From assembly GCA_020073005.1 (NCBI GenBank), contig JAIQFX010000076.1:1-59121 (forward strand): a DNA stretch of 59,121 nucleotides, read 5' to 3'. Positions 1 through 7,600 of this stretch are shown one piece after another; within the stretch, counting starts at the first letter, position 1, and every line of letters begins with the position of its first letter. Under the pieces are notes generated by a model. It was not told where the DNA came from. It saw nothing but the letters and a program-made list of their open reading frames with translations, and made no database searches. The DNA comes from Terriglobia bacterium. Lineage in GTDB: Bacteria; Acidobacteriota; Vicinamibacteria; Vicinamibacterales; CAVVIG01. The position numbers were made by a program, and so were the translations under genes.

Positions 1-968
1 GGCGCGCCGTAGTTGCAGATCTGAAACACGACCGAGAACGGATCGTCCGGCGTGAACGCGCGCGTGATCCTCGGCGTCATCTCGGTGAGGCCCAGCGTGT
101 ACGGATGCTCTTCCTGCTCGTCAGTCTTCAGAGGCGACCTCCGCACCTCCACGCCGCTGACCAGCATGAGACCGCTCACGGTCAGTCGATCGTTCCAGAA
201 GTCGGGCACGGTCACCGTGTGCTTCGTCACGACGGGGCTGCTGGTCTTGGCGCGCGCGCGATCGAGCAACCCGACGTAGATGTCGTACTCGCCGGGCGGC
301 AAGGCCAGCGCCCGCTCGACGATGCGCGGCTCGCTCGCCCGGGCGGACTTCACGTCGAAGAAGTAGTACTCCTCGAAAGGGAACAGAAACGGGTCGTGCC
401 GCTTCGCCTCCGCCTTCTTCCTCGCGTCTTCCTGAGCCGCCTTCTGCTTTTCGAATTCCCGTTGCTGCAACGTCAGCACAATCGAGCTCTCCGCCGGCGC
501 CTGATTCGACCGCCGCGCCGAAGACGAAGCCGGACCGCCGACGGGCATTTCGCCCGCGCCGACCCACACCGTCTCGGTCCGGGGCGGCGGCGGATCGCCG
601 CGCACCAGCCGCTCGCGCATCGACGAATGCTCGTCGGCCGAGCGGACGCTGTCGTGCCGGGACACGGCGCGCACGTACATCGCGGCGGACTTGAACGTGT
701 CCGGAAGATCGTTCAGCTCGAGGAGAAACGGTACGTACGCGGTGTCGTTCGCCGACTTCAACACGTGACTTTCCCACGGGAGACTGCCGCCGGAAAGGAC
801 ATCTGTCTCCTGCGCCAGATCCACAGCCTTCAGCAGCGACAGCAGTCCCGCGCGGTCGACGGCGTTGAGCGGTTTGCGGGCTGGTGGTCCTGCCGCCGTG
901 ACGCGCGGCGCGGAAGAGGACGCAAGGATCGCCAGGGCGACGAGAGCGGCGTGGGGTCGACGACGCAT
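1..968 (-). CDS. Unknown exported protein, C-terminal part outside the window
   Basis: An open frame from ATG at 968 runs off the left edge, so about 322 N-terminal residues are visible. An Arg-rich start (MRRR) followed by a hydrophobic stretch and an Ala-rich end looks like a Sec signal peptide over roughly residues 1-27. A Pro/Arg-rich linker, a highly charged Gln/Lys/Glu helix (about residues 165-190) and then a region rich in Tyr/Phe and beta-type motifs (PPGEYDIYVGLLDR) follow. The visible part gives no recognisable enzyme motif. It lies 32 bases downstream of surE on the same strand and may be co-transcribed with it. The frame is clearly coding in composition although strong antisense frames also exist. 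I do not recognise the family. Confidence 0.7.
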   Translation of the reverse strand, partial: MRRRPHAALVALAILASSSAPRVTAAGPPARKPLNAVDRAGLLSLLKAVDLAQETDVLSGGSLPWESHVLKSANDTAYVPFLLELNDLPDTFKSAAMYVRAVSRHDSVRSADEHSSMRERLVRGDPPPPRTETVWVGAGEMPVGGPASSSARRSNQAPAESSIVLTLQQREFEKQKAAQEDARKKAEAKRHDPFLFPFEEYYFFDVKSARASEPRIVERALALPPGEYDIYVGLLDRARAKTSSPVVTKHTVTVPDFWNDRLTVSGLMLVSGVEVRRSPLKTDEQEEHPYTLGLTEMTPRITRAFTPDDPFSVVFQICNYGA

Positions 969-1000
969 GCGACGCGCCCTCCTTGCTGCGGAACCTTACT

Positions 1001-1780
1001 TCACTTCGTGACTTCGTTCGCCGGGACGAGATTCTCGAACGCCAGCCCTTCGACTGCGCTCAGGGCCGCGTGCGCCGTCAGATCCGGATGCAGCGGCGTC
1101 ACGGACACGTAGCCGTCGCGCACGGCCTGGTAGTCGGAGCGATCGTGCGGCTCCCACTCGTTCTGCCCTTCTTCGATCCAGTAGTACGCGCGACCCTTCG
1201 GATCGTGGCGCTCGGCGACCGACGTCACGTGATTCCGCTTCGCCTGCACGGTGACGCGATAGCCCTTCGGCAGTCCTTTCGGCACGTTGAGATTCAGAAA
1301 CGTCCGGCCCGGCAGCGGCGTCCGCAGGATCGCCTCGGCCATCGTCGTCGCCGCGCGGGCGGCGTAGCTGAAGTCGTACGCTCCCTTCGTCTGGCGGAGC
1401 GACACGGCCACGGCGGGAATCCCGAGCAGCGCGCCTTCGAGGGCGCCGGCGACCGTGCCGGAATACGTAATGTCGTCGCCCAGGTTCCATCCTTTATTAA
1501 TGCCGGAGACGACCAGGTCCGGCAGGCCCTTGAAGAGATGGGCGACGGCGACGTTGACGCAGTCGGTGGGCGTCCCGTCGACCCCGAAGGTGAACTCGCC
1601 CATCTCGTCGATCTTTTCCAGGCGCAACGGGTGCCGGAGCGTCAGCGCGTGGCCGATCGCGCTCGCTTCCTGCGTCGGGGCCACGATGGTGACCGCGCCG
1701 AGCTGGCGCAGCTCGCGCGCGAGCGCATGAATGCCCGCTGACCGATAGCCGTCGTCGTTGGTGACGAGAATACGTCGCAT
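1001..1780 (-). CDS. surE: 5'/3'-nucleotidase SurE
   Basis: A 259-residue protein of the usual SurE length. The N-terminal MRRILVTNDDGYRSAGI carries the metal-binding Asp9-Asp10 pair. VAPTQEASAIGHALTL supplies the conserved Ser/Gly nucleotide loop, SGINKGWNLGDDITYSGT the Asn-containing active-site block, and VSVTPLHPDLTAH the C-terminal family signature. The enzyme dephosphorylates nucleoside monophosphates in the cytoplasm. The last residues (ALSAVEGLAFEN) are encoded by a CCCTTCGACTGCGCTCAGGG-type repeat, so the tail seems repeat-derived. The ATG at 1780 sits 9 bases after a perfect TATAAT on the minus strand. It is divergent from the radical-SAM gene at 1841 and upstream of the unknown exported protein. 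Confidence 0.96.
   Translation of the reverse strand: MRRILVTNDDGYRSAGIHALARELRQLGAVTIVAPTQEASAIGHALTLRHPLRLEKIDEMGEFTFGVDGTPTDCVNVAVAHLFKGLPDLVVSGINKGWNLGDDITYSGTVAGALEGALLGIPAVAVSLRQTKGAYDFSYAARAATTMAEAILRTPLPGRTFLNLNVPKGLPKGYRVTVQAKRNHVTSVAERHDPKGRAYYWIEEGQNEWEPHDRSDYQAVRDGYVSVTPLHPDLTAHAALSAVEGLAFENLVPANEVTK
1046..1065. repeat. PFDxAQGR-type repeat fragment inside surE
   Basis: CCCTTCGACTGCGCTCAGGG matches the start of the copy at 11586 in 16-17 positions. Read on the plus strand it gives the peptide PFDCAQGR, a hallmark I associate with short interspersed repeats of environmental bacteria (recollection, not searched). Here it encodes part of the SurE C-terminal tail on the minus strand. 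Confidence 0.45.
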
Positions 1781-1789
1781 TGGACTTCA

Positions 1790-1795
1790 ATTATA
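1790..1795 (-). promoter_or_regulatory. -10 element of surE, near-leaderless geometry
   Basis: On the minus strand TATAAT is followed by nine bases and then the surE ATG. A transcript starting 6-9 bases after the hexamer would have a leader of 0-3 bases and no room for a ribosome-binding site. Confidence 0.6.
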
Positions 1796-1796
1796 C

Positions 1797-1816
1797 GGTC
1801 CGGCTGAAGCCGGACG
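1797..1816. repeat. REP-like palindrome, family 1 (intergenic copy)
   Basis: GTCCGGC-TGAA-GCCGGAC is a perfect 7-bp stem with a 4-base loop, lying between the divergent surE and radical-SAM promoters. The same stem-loop design recurs at 50762-50781 and 53158-53177. Confidence 0.6.
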
Positions 1817-1823
1817 CCACGAG

Positions 1824-1829
1824 TACAAT
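1824..1829 (+). promoter_or_regulatory. -10 element of the radical-SAM gene
   Basis: TACAAT lies 11 bases before the ATG at 1841. The gap contains AAGGTGAG, which could also serve as a weak ribosome-binding site, so this leader may be short rather than absent. Confidence 0.45.
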
Positions 1830-1840
1830 GAAGGTGAGCC

Positions 1841-2944
1841 ATGTCCACGCTCGCTGACGTCCTCTCGCGAGAGACGCGCGAGGGCGAGTTGTACGACGTG
1901 CTGCCGGACGGCCGGCTCCGCTGCTACGCGTGCGGCCACTGCTGTCCCCTTCCCGAGGGCGCGGTCGGCGTCTGCAAGGTACGCTTCAACGAGGGCGGGA
2001 AACTGCGCGTGCCGTGGGGCTACGTGGGCGGCGTGCAGTGCGATCCGATCGAGAAGAAGCCGTTCTTCCACGCGCATCCCGGCGCGCTCGCGTACAGCTT
2101 CGGGATGCTCGGCTGCGATCTTCACTGCGCGTACTGCCAGAACTGGGTGACGTCGCAGGCGCTGCGCGATCCTGCCGCGGTCGCGCCGCCGCTTCGCACG
2201 TCGCCAGAGGATCTCGTCCTGGATGCGCTGCGGCATCAGGCGCGCGTCATCGTCAGCACGTACAACGAGCCGCTCATCACGAGCGAATGGGCCGTCGCGG
2301 TCTTCAAGGTCGCCCGGGCGGCCGGACTGGCGACGGCGTACGTGTCCAACGGGAACGGAACGCCGCAAGTGCTGGAATATCTGCGCCCGTGGATCGATTT
2401 CTACAAAGTCGACCTCAAGAGTTTCGACGATCGCCACTATCGTCAGCTTGGCGGGCGCATCGAGCCGATTCTGGACACAATCCGCCGTCTGCACGCGATG
2501 GGCGTCTGGCTGGAGATCGTCACGCTGCTGATTCCGGGCTTCAACGATTCGCGCGACGAGCTGACGCGGCTGACGTCGTTCGTGGCCGGCGTGTCCCCGG
2601 ACATTCCCTGGCACGTGACCGCGTTCCACGGCGACTACAAGATGACGGACCCGGAGGACACGACCGTCGACATGCTGCTCGAGGCGGCCGACCTCGCGCG
2701 ATCGAGCGGCCTGCGATACGTCTACGCCGGCAACATTCCGGGCGCGGTCGGCGATCTCGAGAACACACGGTGCGGCTCGTGCGGTGAGACCGTGATCGCG
2801 CGCCGCGGCTACCACATCCGCGAGTACCGCCTGTTGCCCGGCGGACGATGTCCATCCTGCGCCGCCACGGTTCCTGGACGCTGGAGCGACAGGTTCGAGC
2901 CCCAGATCGCGTCCGCACCCATCCGCATCGCGCGCCCGATATAA
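1841..2944 (+). CDS. amrS: AmmeMemoRadiSam system radical SAM enzyme
   Basis: A 367-residue protein. The radical SAM cluster motif is GCDLHCAYCQN (CxxxCxxC, around residues 92-99) and is preceded by a Cys-rich N-terminal segment (CYACGHCCPL...GVCKVRF) typical of the AmmeMemoRadiSam branch related to pyruvate-formate-lyase activases. Further family blocks are IVSTYNEPLITSEWA, YVSNGNGTP and the C-terminal CGSCGETVIARRGY Cys pair. The family is named for its genomic association with AMMECR1 and MEMO1 proteins; neither partner is in this window. The substrate is not known to me. The gene ends at 2944 and its stop overlaps the -10 element of moaA. Confidence 0.9.
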   Translation: MSTLADVLSRETREGELYDVLPDGRLRCYACGHCCPLPEGAVGVCKVRFNEGGKLRVPWGYVGGVQCDPIEKKPFFHAHPGALAYSFGMLGCDLHCAYCQNWVTSQALRDPAAVAPPLRTSPEDLVLDALRHQARVIVSTYNEPLITSEWAVAVFKVARAAGLATAYVSNGNGTPQVLEYLRPWIDFYKVDLKSFDDRHYRQLGGRIEPILDTIRRLHAMGVWLEIVTLLIPGFNDSRDELTRLTSFVAGVSPDIPWHVTAFHGDYKMTDPEDTTVDMLLEAADLARSSGLRYVYAGNIPGAVGDLENTRCGSCGETVIARRGYHIREYRLLPGGRCPSCAATVPGRWSDRFEPQIASAPIRIARPI

Positions 2945-2945
2945 T
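2940..2945 (+). promoter_or_regulatory. -10 element of moaA overlapping the upstream stop codon
   Basis: TATAAT at 2940-2945 contains the TAA stop of the preceding gene and lies six bases before the GTG start of moaA at 2952, a spacing that would place the transcript start at or next to the GTG. Confidence 0.6.
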
Positions 2946-2951
2946 CGGCCC

Positions 2952-3908
2952 GTGGCCTTGCTCGACGCCTTCGCTCGTCCGCTGCGCAACCTGCGGCTGT
3001 CGGTCACCGACCGCTGCAATCTGCGCTGCGAGTACTGCATGCCGGAGGACGACTACGTCTGGCTGCCGCGCGAAGACGTGCTGCACTTCGAGGAGACGAG
3101 CGCGCTGGTCGACGTCTCGGCGCTCGTGAAGATGATCGCCGCCAAGCCCGGGCTGAAGGATCTGGCGCTCACGACCAACGGCGTGCTGCTCGCCGATCAA
3201 ATCGACGCGCTCAAGGCCGCCGGGCTCGGCCGCGTCACCGTCAGCCTCGACACGCTGCGCCCGGACCGGTTCGTCACGCTGACGCGCTTCGACCAGTTGG
3301 ACGCCGTGCATGCCGGCATCGCCTCCGCGCGGCGCGTCTTCGGCCGGCTGAAGCTGGACACGGTCGTGATCCGCGGCGTCAACGACGACGAACTGGTCGA
3401 TCTGATCGAGTACGGGCGCGCGGTGCACGGCGAAGTACGGTTCATCGAGTACATGGACGTCGGCGGCGCCAGCCGCTGGTCGCCCGACCGCGTCGTGTCG
3501 CGGCGCGAGATGCTCGAAGGGCTGACGCGACGCTACGGACCAGTCACGCCAATTGTCCACGAGAGTTCCGCGCCGGCCGAGCAGTTCACGCTGAGCGACG
3601 GCACGGTGTTCGGCATCATCGCGTCGACGACCGAGCCGTTCTGCCGCTCGTGCGACCGCAGTCGCCTGACCGCCGACGGCATGTGGTACCTGTGCCTCTA
3701 CGCGATGCGCGGCCTCGATCTGCGCGCGCCACTACGACAAGGAGCGTCGGTCGACGCGTTGAAGGAGCTCGTCGCGAGCGGCTGGCAGGCGCGCGACGAT
3801 CGAGGCGCGGAGAACCGTCTGGCGCTCGGACCGCAGCGCGCGTTCGTGCCGGTGCAGGATCTCCTGAGGAAGGATCCTCACCTGGAGATGCACACGCGCG
3901 GCGGATAA
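2952..3908 (+). CDS. moaA: GTP 3',8-cyclase MoaA with in-frame loss of the GGEP region
   Basis: MoaA starts molybdopterin synthesis by converting GTP to 3',8-cyclo-GTP. The 318-residue product has the N-terminal 4Fe-4S motif CNLRCEYC (Cys22, 26, 29), the ALTTNG and VSLDTL blocks, the C-terminal cluster (FCRSCDRSRLTADG...C, CxxC-x13-C) and the terminal Gly-Gly. The segment that should lie between the first helix and the TTNG strand is shortened: ETSALVDV is joined directly to SALVKMIAAKPGLKD near residue 55. In homologues about 22 residues containing LTGGEP, the SAM-binding motif, occupy this place. The frame is kept, so this is an in-frame deletion around 3108-3116, and the protein is probably inactive. 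It starts at GTG 2952. It is convergent with the receiver gene at 3913. Confidence 0.88.
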   Translation: MALLDAFARPLRNLRLSVTDRCNLRCEYCMPEDDYVWLPREDVLHFEETSALVDVSALVKMIAAKPGLKDLALTTNGVLLADQIDALKAAGLGRVTVSLDTLRPDRFVTLTRFDQLDAVHAGIASARRVFGRLKLDTVVIRGVNDDELVDLIEYGRAVHGEVRFIEYMDVGGASRWSPDRVVSRREMLEGLTRRYGPVTPIVHESSAPAEQFTLSDGTVFGIIASTTEPFCRSCDRSRLTADGMWYLCLYAMRGLDLRAPLRQGASVDALKELVASGWQARDDRGAENRLALGPQRAFVPVQDLLRKDPHLEMHTRGG

Positions 3909-3912
3909 GTCT

Positions 3913-4323
3913 TCAGGGCGTCGGCAGGCCGGCGCTCACGCGGCCGAACAGCAGCAGCGAGACGGCCTCGAGCAGACCTTTGACGCTGCACGGCTTGTCC
4001 AGAAACGCTTCGTCCTGCCAGAGCGTGACCTTCTCTTTGAAAAGCCGATCGCTGAACCCGGTGAGATACAGGACCTTCAGCCCAGGCTCGCTCTGCCGCA
4101 GCCGCCGCGCGAGCTCGTCGCCGGTCATCTTCGGCATCATCACGTCCGTCACGAGAATGTCGAAGCTGGTCAGCTTCGAGGCAACATCCATCGCTTCCGG
4201 ACCGTCCGACGCCACGGCCGTCTGATACCCCGCCTCCCGGAGCGTCCGCTCGACGAACCGGCGCACTGATTCTTCATCGTCGACCACGAGTGCGTTCATG
4301 ATCCGGCGCGGCGTGCCTGTCAT
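3913..4323 (-). CDS. Single-domain response regulator (CheY-like receiver)
   Basis: A 136-residue receiver domain with no output domain. The acidic pair is in ALVVDDEESVRRFV, the phospho-acceptor Asp in ILVTDVMMPKMTG, the Thr in LYLTGFSD and the Lys in FLDKPCS. The start at 4323 overlaps the stop of the hybrid kinase by ATGA, indicating translational coupling; an internal ATG nine residues in (MNALVVDDEE) is an alternative start. As the third gene of the 7288-to-3913 operon it is a plausible phosphorelay intermediate or second target of the kinase. Confidence 0.9.
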   Translation of the reverse strand: MTGTPRRIMNALVVDDEESVRRFVERTLREAGYQTAVASDGPEAMDVASKLTSFDILVTDVMMPKMTGDELARRLRQSEPGLKVLYLTGFSDRLFKEKVTLWQDEAFLDKPCSVKGLLEAVSLLLFGRVSAGLPTP

Positions 4324-5858
4324 CGCTGTGCCTCCACGCGGTCGTGGCGCGCGAGCATCTGCCGCACGCGCTGGACGAGCATCGACGCCTGAAACGGCTT
4401 GCTGAGAAAACCGACGTGCCGGTGATCGGGCCCGGGCGACGTGGATTGATCGGCGTAGCCGGAAATAAACAGCACGCGCAGTTCCGGCCGCGCGGCGATG
4501 AGCCGCTGCGCCAGCGCCGGGCCGTTCATCTCCGGCATGATCACGTCCGTCAACAGCAGGTCGATCTCGGCCGACTGCCGCTCGAAGATCTCGCCCGCGG
4601 CGCCCGCCGTCGACGCTTCCAGCACGCGGAAGCCTTCCCGCTGCAGGACCGCGCTGATGATCAGCCGGACGGCCTCATCGTCTTCGACCAGCAGAACCGT
4701 CGCCGTTTCATTGGAAGTCTCGGCGAGCGTCCGTGGCACATCCGCCGCCGAGTCCGACACAGCGACGGCCGGGAAGTACATCGTGAACATGCTGCCCGCG
4801 GCCGGCTCACTGTCCACGACGATGAACCCGTTGCTCTGCCGGACGATGCCGTAGACCGAGGCGAGCCCGAGTCCGGTTCCCTTCCCGAGCGTCTTGGTCG
4901 TGAAGAACGGCTCGAAGAGATGCTTGCGCGCGTCGGCGGAAAAGCCGACGCCGTTGTCGATGACGCGCAGGCGAATGCATTCGCCCGACAGAGGCGCGGG
5001 CTCGATGCCGGTCTCCAGACGCGGAGGATTCACGCGCGCGACGTCGAGGCGGATGAAGCCGCCGCCTGGCAGCGCATCGCGCGCGTTCAGCACCAGATTG
5101 AGGATCGCCTGCTCGATCTGCACGGGGTCGACGCGCACGATCGCGGGCTCGGGCGCCGGAACGCAGGTCAGCGTGATGTCCTCCCGGATGAGGCGCGCCA
5201 ACATGCTCTGCAGGCCGGCGACCGTCTCGTTGAGGTCGACGTCCTTGGGGAGGAGCATCTGCTTGCGGCTGAAGGCGAGCAACTGCTGCGTGAGTGCCGC
5301 CGCACGCTGGCCGGCCTTCTGAATCTCGACAAGATCCGGCCGATCCGGATCGCCGTCCCCGTGGCGATCGAGCAGCAGCTCCGCGTATCCAAGAATCGCC
5401 GTCAGCAGATTGTTGAAGTCGTGCGCGATGCCGCCCGCGAGCCGGCCGACGCTCTCGATCTTTTCCGACTGGATCAGCCGCTCTTCGAGCACTCGCCGGC
5501 CGGTGACGTCGCGGACGATGCACAGGTGCAGATCCCCGTGGACCCGCGCGCGGACGGTGCACTCGAGAACGCTGGTTTGATCGCCCGCGAGCTGCACGCG
5601 ATGCTCGAAGGTCGCCTGGCCGAGCGCCTGAAGCTCCCGCCACGCCGCCACCAGGTCGTCGGCCGCATCGACGACGAGGTCATCGAGCGACTCGCTGACG
5701 ATGGTCTCGGGCGAGACGCCAAACAGGGTGCAGGCGGCGGCGTTCGCGTCGACGATCGCACGGCGATCGTCGACGATGAGCATGGCATCGGCCGCATCCG
5801 CGAAAACTGCGTGAAACTGCCGCGCGATCGAGCCCGAGGCGGCGAGCGAGTCGGTCAT
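4320..5858 (-). CDS. Cytoplasmic PAS hybrid histidine kinase with C-terminal receiver
   Basis: 512 residues from ATG at 5858, chosen because it overlaps the upstream stop by ATGA; a longer frame to 6155 lies inside the neighbour and is a shadow. Order of domains: PAS (about residues 15-120), HisKA with the phospho-accepting His146 in AGGIAHDFNNLLTA, HATPase with N box (LNLVLNARDALPGGG), G1 (VIDNGVGF) and G2 (GKGTGLGLASV) boxes, then a receiver from about residue 385 (VLLVEDDEAVR, LLLTDVIMPEMNG, FLSKPF). No membrane segment is present, so sensing is intracellular through the PAS domain. It is the natural partner of the upstream NtrC-type regulator and the downstream receiver. Confidence 0.93.
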   Translation of the reverse strand: MTDSLAASGSIARQFHAVFADAADAMLIVDDRRAIVDANAAACTLFGVSPETIVSESLDDLVVDAADDLVAAWRELQALGQATFEHRVQLAGDQTSVLECTVRARVHGDLHLCIVRDVTGRRVLEERLIQSEKIESVGRLAGGIAHDFNNLLTAILGYAELLLDRHGDGDPDRPDLVEIQKAGQRAAALTQQLLAFSRKQMLLPKDVDLNETVAGLQSMLARLIREDITLTCVPAPEPAIVRVDPVQIEQAILNLVLNARDALPGGGFIRLDVARVNPPRLETGIEPAPLSGECIRLRVIDNGVGFSADARKHLFEPFFTTKTLGKGTGLGLASVYGIVRQSNGFIVVDSEPAAGSMFTMYFPAVAVSDSAADVPRTLAETSNETATVLLVEDDEAVRLIISAVLQREGFRVLEASTAGAAGEIFERQSAEIDLLLTDVIMPEMNGPALAQRLIAARPELRVLFISGYADQSTSPGPDHRHVGFLSKPFQASMLVQRVRQMLARHDRVEAQR

Positions 5859-7288
5859 GAGGGGCGCCTGGCGAAGGAGGGACGGGGCGCTTCGTCGAGC
5901 AGCCGATGGCGATCGAGCCGCCGGTACAACGCGCGCCGGCTGATGCCCAGCACCTTGGCCGCCGCCATCCGATTGCCGTTGACCTGCCGCAGGACTTCGA
6001 GGATGTGCCCGCGCTCGACGGTTTCGAGCGGCGCGGTGTCGCCGTTGCCGCGGACGGGCGCGGCCGGACTGCGCGGCCACGAGGTCGGTGCCTCCGGACC
6101 GAAGGCGCCCATCAACTCGCGGTCCGACACCAGCGTGCCGTCCGTCAGCATGCACGCGCGCTCGATCACGTTCTTCAGCTCGCGAACGTTCCCGTCCCAG
6201 CGCGCCGTCAGCAGCGCGCGCTCGGCCGCGGGCGTGAGACCGTTGAGCGGCTTGCCCATGCGCTGCGACGCATCGCGCATGAACGCCGCGGTCAGATACG
6301 GAATGTCCTCGCGGCGATCGCGCAGCGGCGGGAGCGCGACTTCGACGACGTTCAGACGGTAGAAGAGATCCCCGCGGAACCTGCCGGCCGCGACTTCGGC
6401 GCGCAGATCCCGATTCGTCGCCGCGATCACGCTGACGTCGACGCGCTTGGCCTGCAGCGACCCGACGCGCTGCACTTCGCCGAGCTCGAGCGCGCGCAGC
6501 AGCTTCGCCTGCACTGACAGCGGCAATTCGCCGACTTCATCGAGGAACAGCATGCCGCCATGCGCGGCTTCGAACAGGCCCGGTTTGGATTCGACGGCGC
6601 CCGTGAACGCACCGCGCACGTGGCCGAACAGCTCGCTTTCGAACAGCGTGTCGACGACCGCGGAACAGTTAATCGTCACGAACGGGCGATTGCGGCGCGG
6701 GCCGGCCTGATGGAACGCGCGCGCGGCGAGCTCCTTGCCGGTCCCGGTTTCGCCGCTGATCAGCACGATCTTGGCGTGCGGCGCCAGACGCTGAATGAGG
6801 CTGAACACTTCCTGCATCAGCGGGCTGCGGCCGAGCATGCCGCAGAACTCGAGCTGGCGCGCGACCTGGCTCTCGAGCGCCACGATGTGCGCGCGACGCT
6901 CGAGCTCGAGCCGGATGTTCACCAGCAGCTCGCGCAGGCGATCGAAGTCGAACGGCTTGGTGAGGTATTCCCGCGCGCCCAGCTTGATCGCCTCGACGGC
7001 GCTGTCGACCGCGGCGTAGCCGGTCATCAGGATCACTTCGCAGCCCGGCACGCTCCGCCGAATCTGCCGCAGCAACTCGAGTCCGTTGACGTCGGGCATG
7101 CGCAGGTCGACCATCGCGAGGTCCGCCGGCCGGCGCATGAGCGTGCGAAGCGCTTCCGCGCCGCTGGCGCAGGTGACGACGTCGAAGCCCGCTTTCCCGG
7201 CGAGACGTTCGATGATTTTCAGGATCGCCGGCTCATCGTCGACGACGAGCAGGAGCGGACGAACGGTCGAAGGCTTGAGTCCGGACAT
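5855..7288 (-). CDS. Sigma-54-dependent NtrC-type response regulator
   Basis: 477 residues from ATG at 7288 (MSGLKPSTVR...); the longer frame to 7375 adds a Cys-rich stretch unlike any regulator. Receiver: LLVVDDEPA, phospho-Asp61 in MVDLRMPD, Thr in LMTGYA, Lys in LTKPFD. The central AAA+ domain has Walker A GETGTGKE, the intact sigma-54 contact loop GAFTGA and Walker B MLFLDEVGE. The C-terminal Fis-type helix-turn-helix is NRMAAAKVLGISRRALYRR. It activates sigma-54 promoters; the intergenic region upstream (7289-7600) holds several palindromes and a sigma-54 promoter match, which suggests it acts on its own region. First gene of a coupled operon with the hybrid kinase and receiver. Confidence 0.95.
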   Translation of the reverse strand: MSGLKPSTVRPLLLVVDDEPAILKIIERLAGKAGFDVVTCASGAEALRTLMRRPADLAMVDLRMPDVNGLELLRQIRRSVPGCEVILMTGYAAVDSAVEAIKLGAREYLTKPFDFDRLRELLVNIRLELERRAHIVALESQVARQLEFCGMLGRSPLMQEVFSLIQRLAPHAKIVLISGETGTGKELAARAFHQAGPRRNRPFVTINCSAVVDTLFESELFGHVRGAFTGAVESKPGLFEAAHGGMLFLDEVGELPLSVQAKLLRALELGEVQRVGSLQAKRVDVSVIAATNRDLRAEVAAGRFRGDLFYRLNVVEVALPPLRDRREDIPYLTAAFMRDASQRMGKPLNGLTPAAERALLTARWDGNVRELKNVIERACMLTDGTLVSDRELMGAFGPEAPTSWPRSPAAPVRGNGDTAPLETVERGHILEVLRQVNGNRMAAAKVLGISRRALYRRLDRHRLLDEAPRPSFARRPS

Positions 7289-7497
7289 GGCGGTCGGCAC
7301 CACCCCACAGTGGGGACATCGGGGAGCGGAAACCTCGCCGTTCCACTCCGCAGCCGCGTCAACCGACTCGCGCATTCTTGAACTCCGTCCCGGGAGGATG
7401 GTCCAAGAACTGTGCCCGGAGGATCCGGTGCGAGCCTGCGAGATCGCACCTCGATTCGAGGATCGTGTGCGTCCGCGACCGCAATAGTGTGCGCCAC

Positions 7498-7513
7498 TGT
7501 GCGGAATCGCACA
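7498..7513. promoter_or_regulatory. Candidate activator site, 6-4-6 palindrome
   Basis: TGTGCG-GAAT-CGCACA is a perfect inverted repeat about 65-80 bases upstream of the sigma-54 promoter match at 7564. Enhancers of NtrC-type proteins are often dyads of this size at such distances. Confidence 0.4.
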
Positions 7514-7562
7514 AGTAGAATCTCACGCTGCCGCCGCCCGCGTGGATCCGTTGGACGCCCCC

Positions 7563-7580
7563 TTGGCAATGAATTTGCCA
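7563..7580 (+). promoter_or_regulatory. Sigma-54 promoter match upstream of the receiver-HD gene
   Basis: TTGGCAATGAATTTGCC has GG at 7565-7566 and GC at 7577-7578 with exactly ten bases between them, the required -24/-12 spacing (consensus TGGCAC-N5-TTGCW). Transcription would start near 7590, about 11 bases before the ATG. The core is also a perfect TGGCAA-N5-TTGCCA palindrome, so it reads as a promoter on either strand and could equally be an operator. Confidence 0.6.
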
Positions 7581-7600
7581 CGCATCCGGGTCGGTGATCC

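Larger units (their letters stand above)
7289..7600. promoter_or_regulatory. Divergent regulatory region between the NtrC-type regulator and the receiver-HD gene
   Basis: 312 bases without a gene. It contains a cluster of perfect inverted repeats: CCCCAC-A-GTGGGG at 7303-7315 just upstream of the regulator start, CCTCGA-T-TCGAGG at 7449-7461, TGTGCG-GAAT-CGCACA at 7498-7513, and TGGCAA-N5-TTGCCA at 7564-7580, the last also reading as a sigma-54 promoter. Position and symmetry suit enhancer sites for a sigma-54 activator, but which protein binds is inference. Confidence 0.5.

Noticed and set aside
105-1112. Long plus-strand frame over the first kilobase
   Set aside because: Arg/His-rich with no domain; the minus strand encodes surE and an exported protein in proper frames.
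4344-6362. 672-residue plus-strand frame antisense to the kinase and regulator
   Set aside because: High-GC shadow with no domains; the minus-strand proteins are complete.
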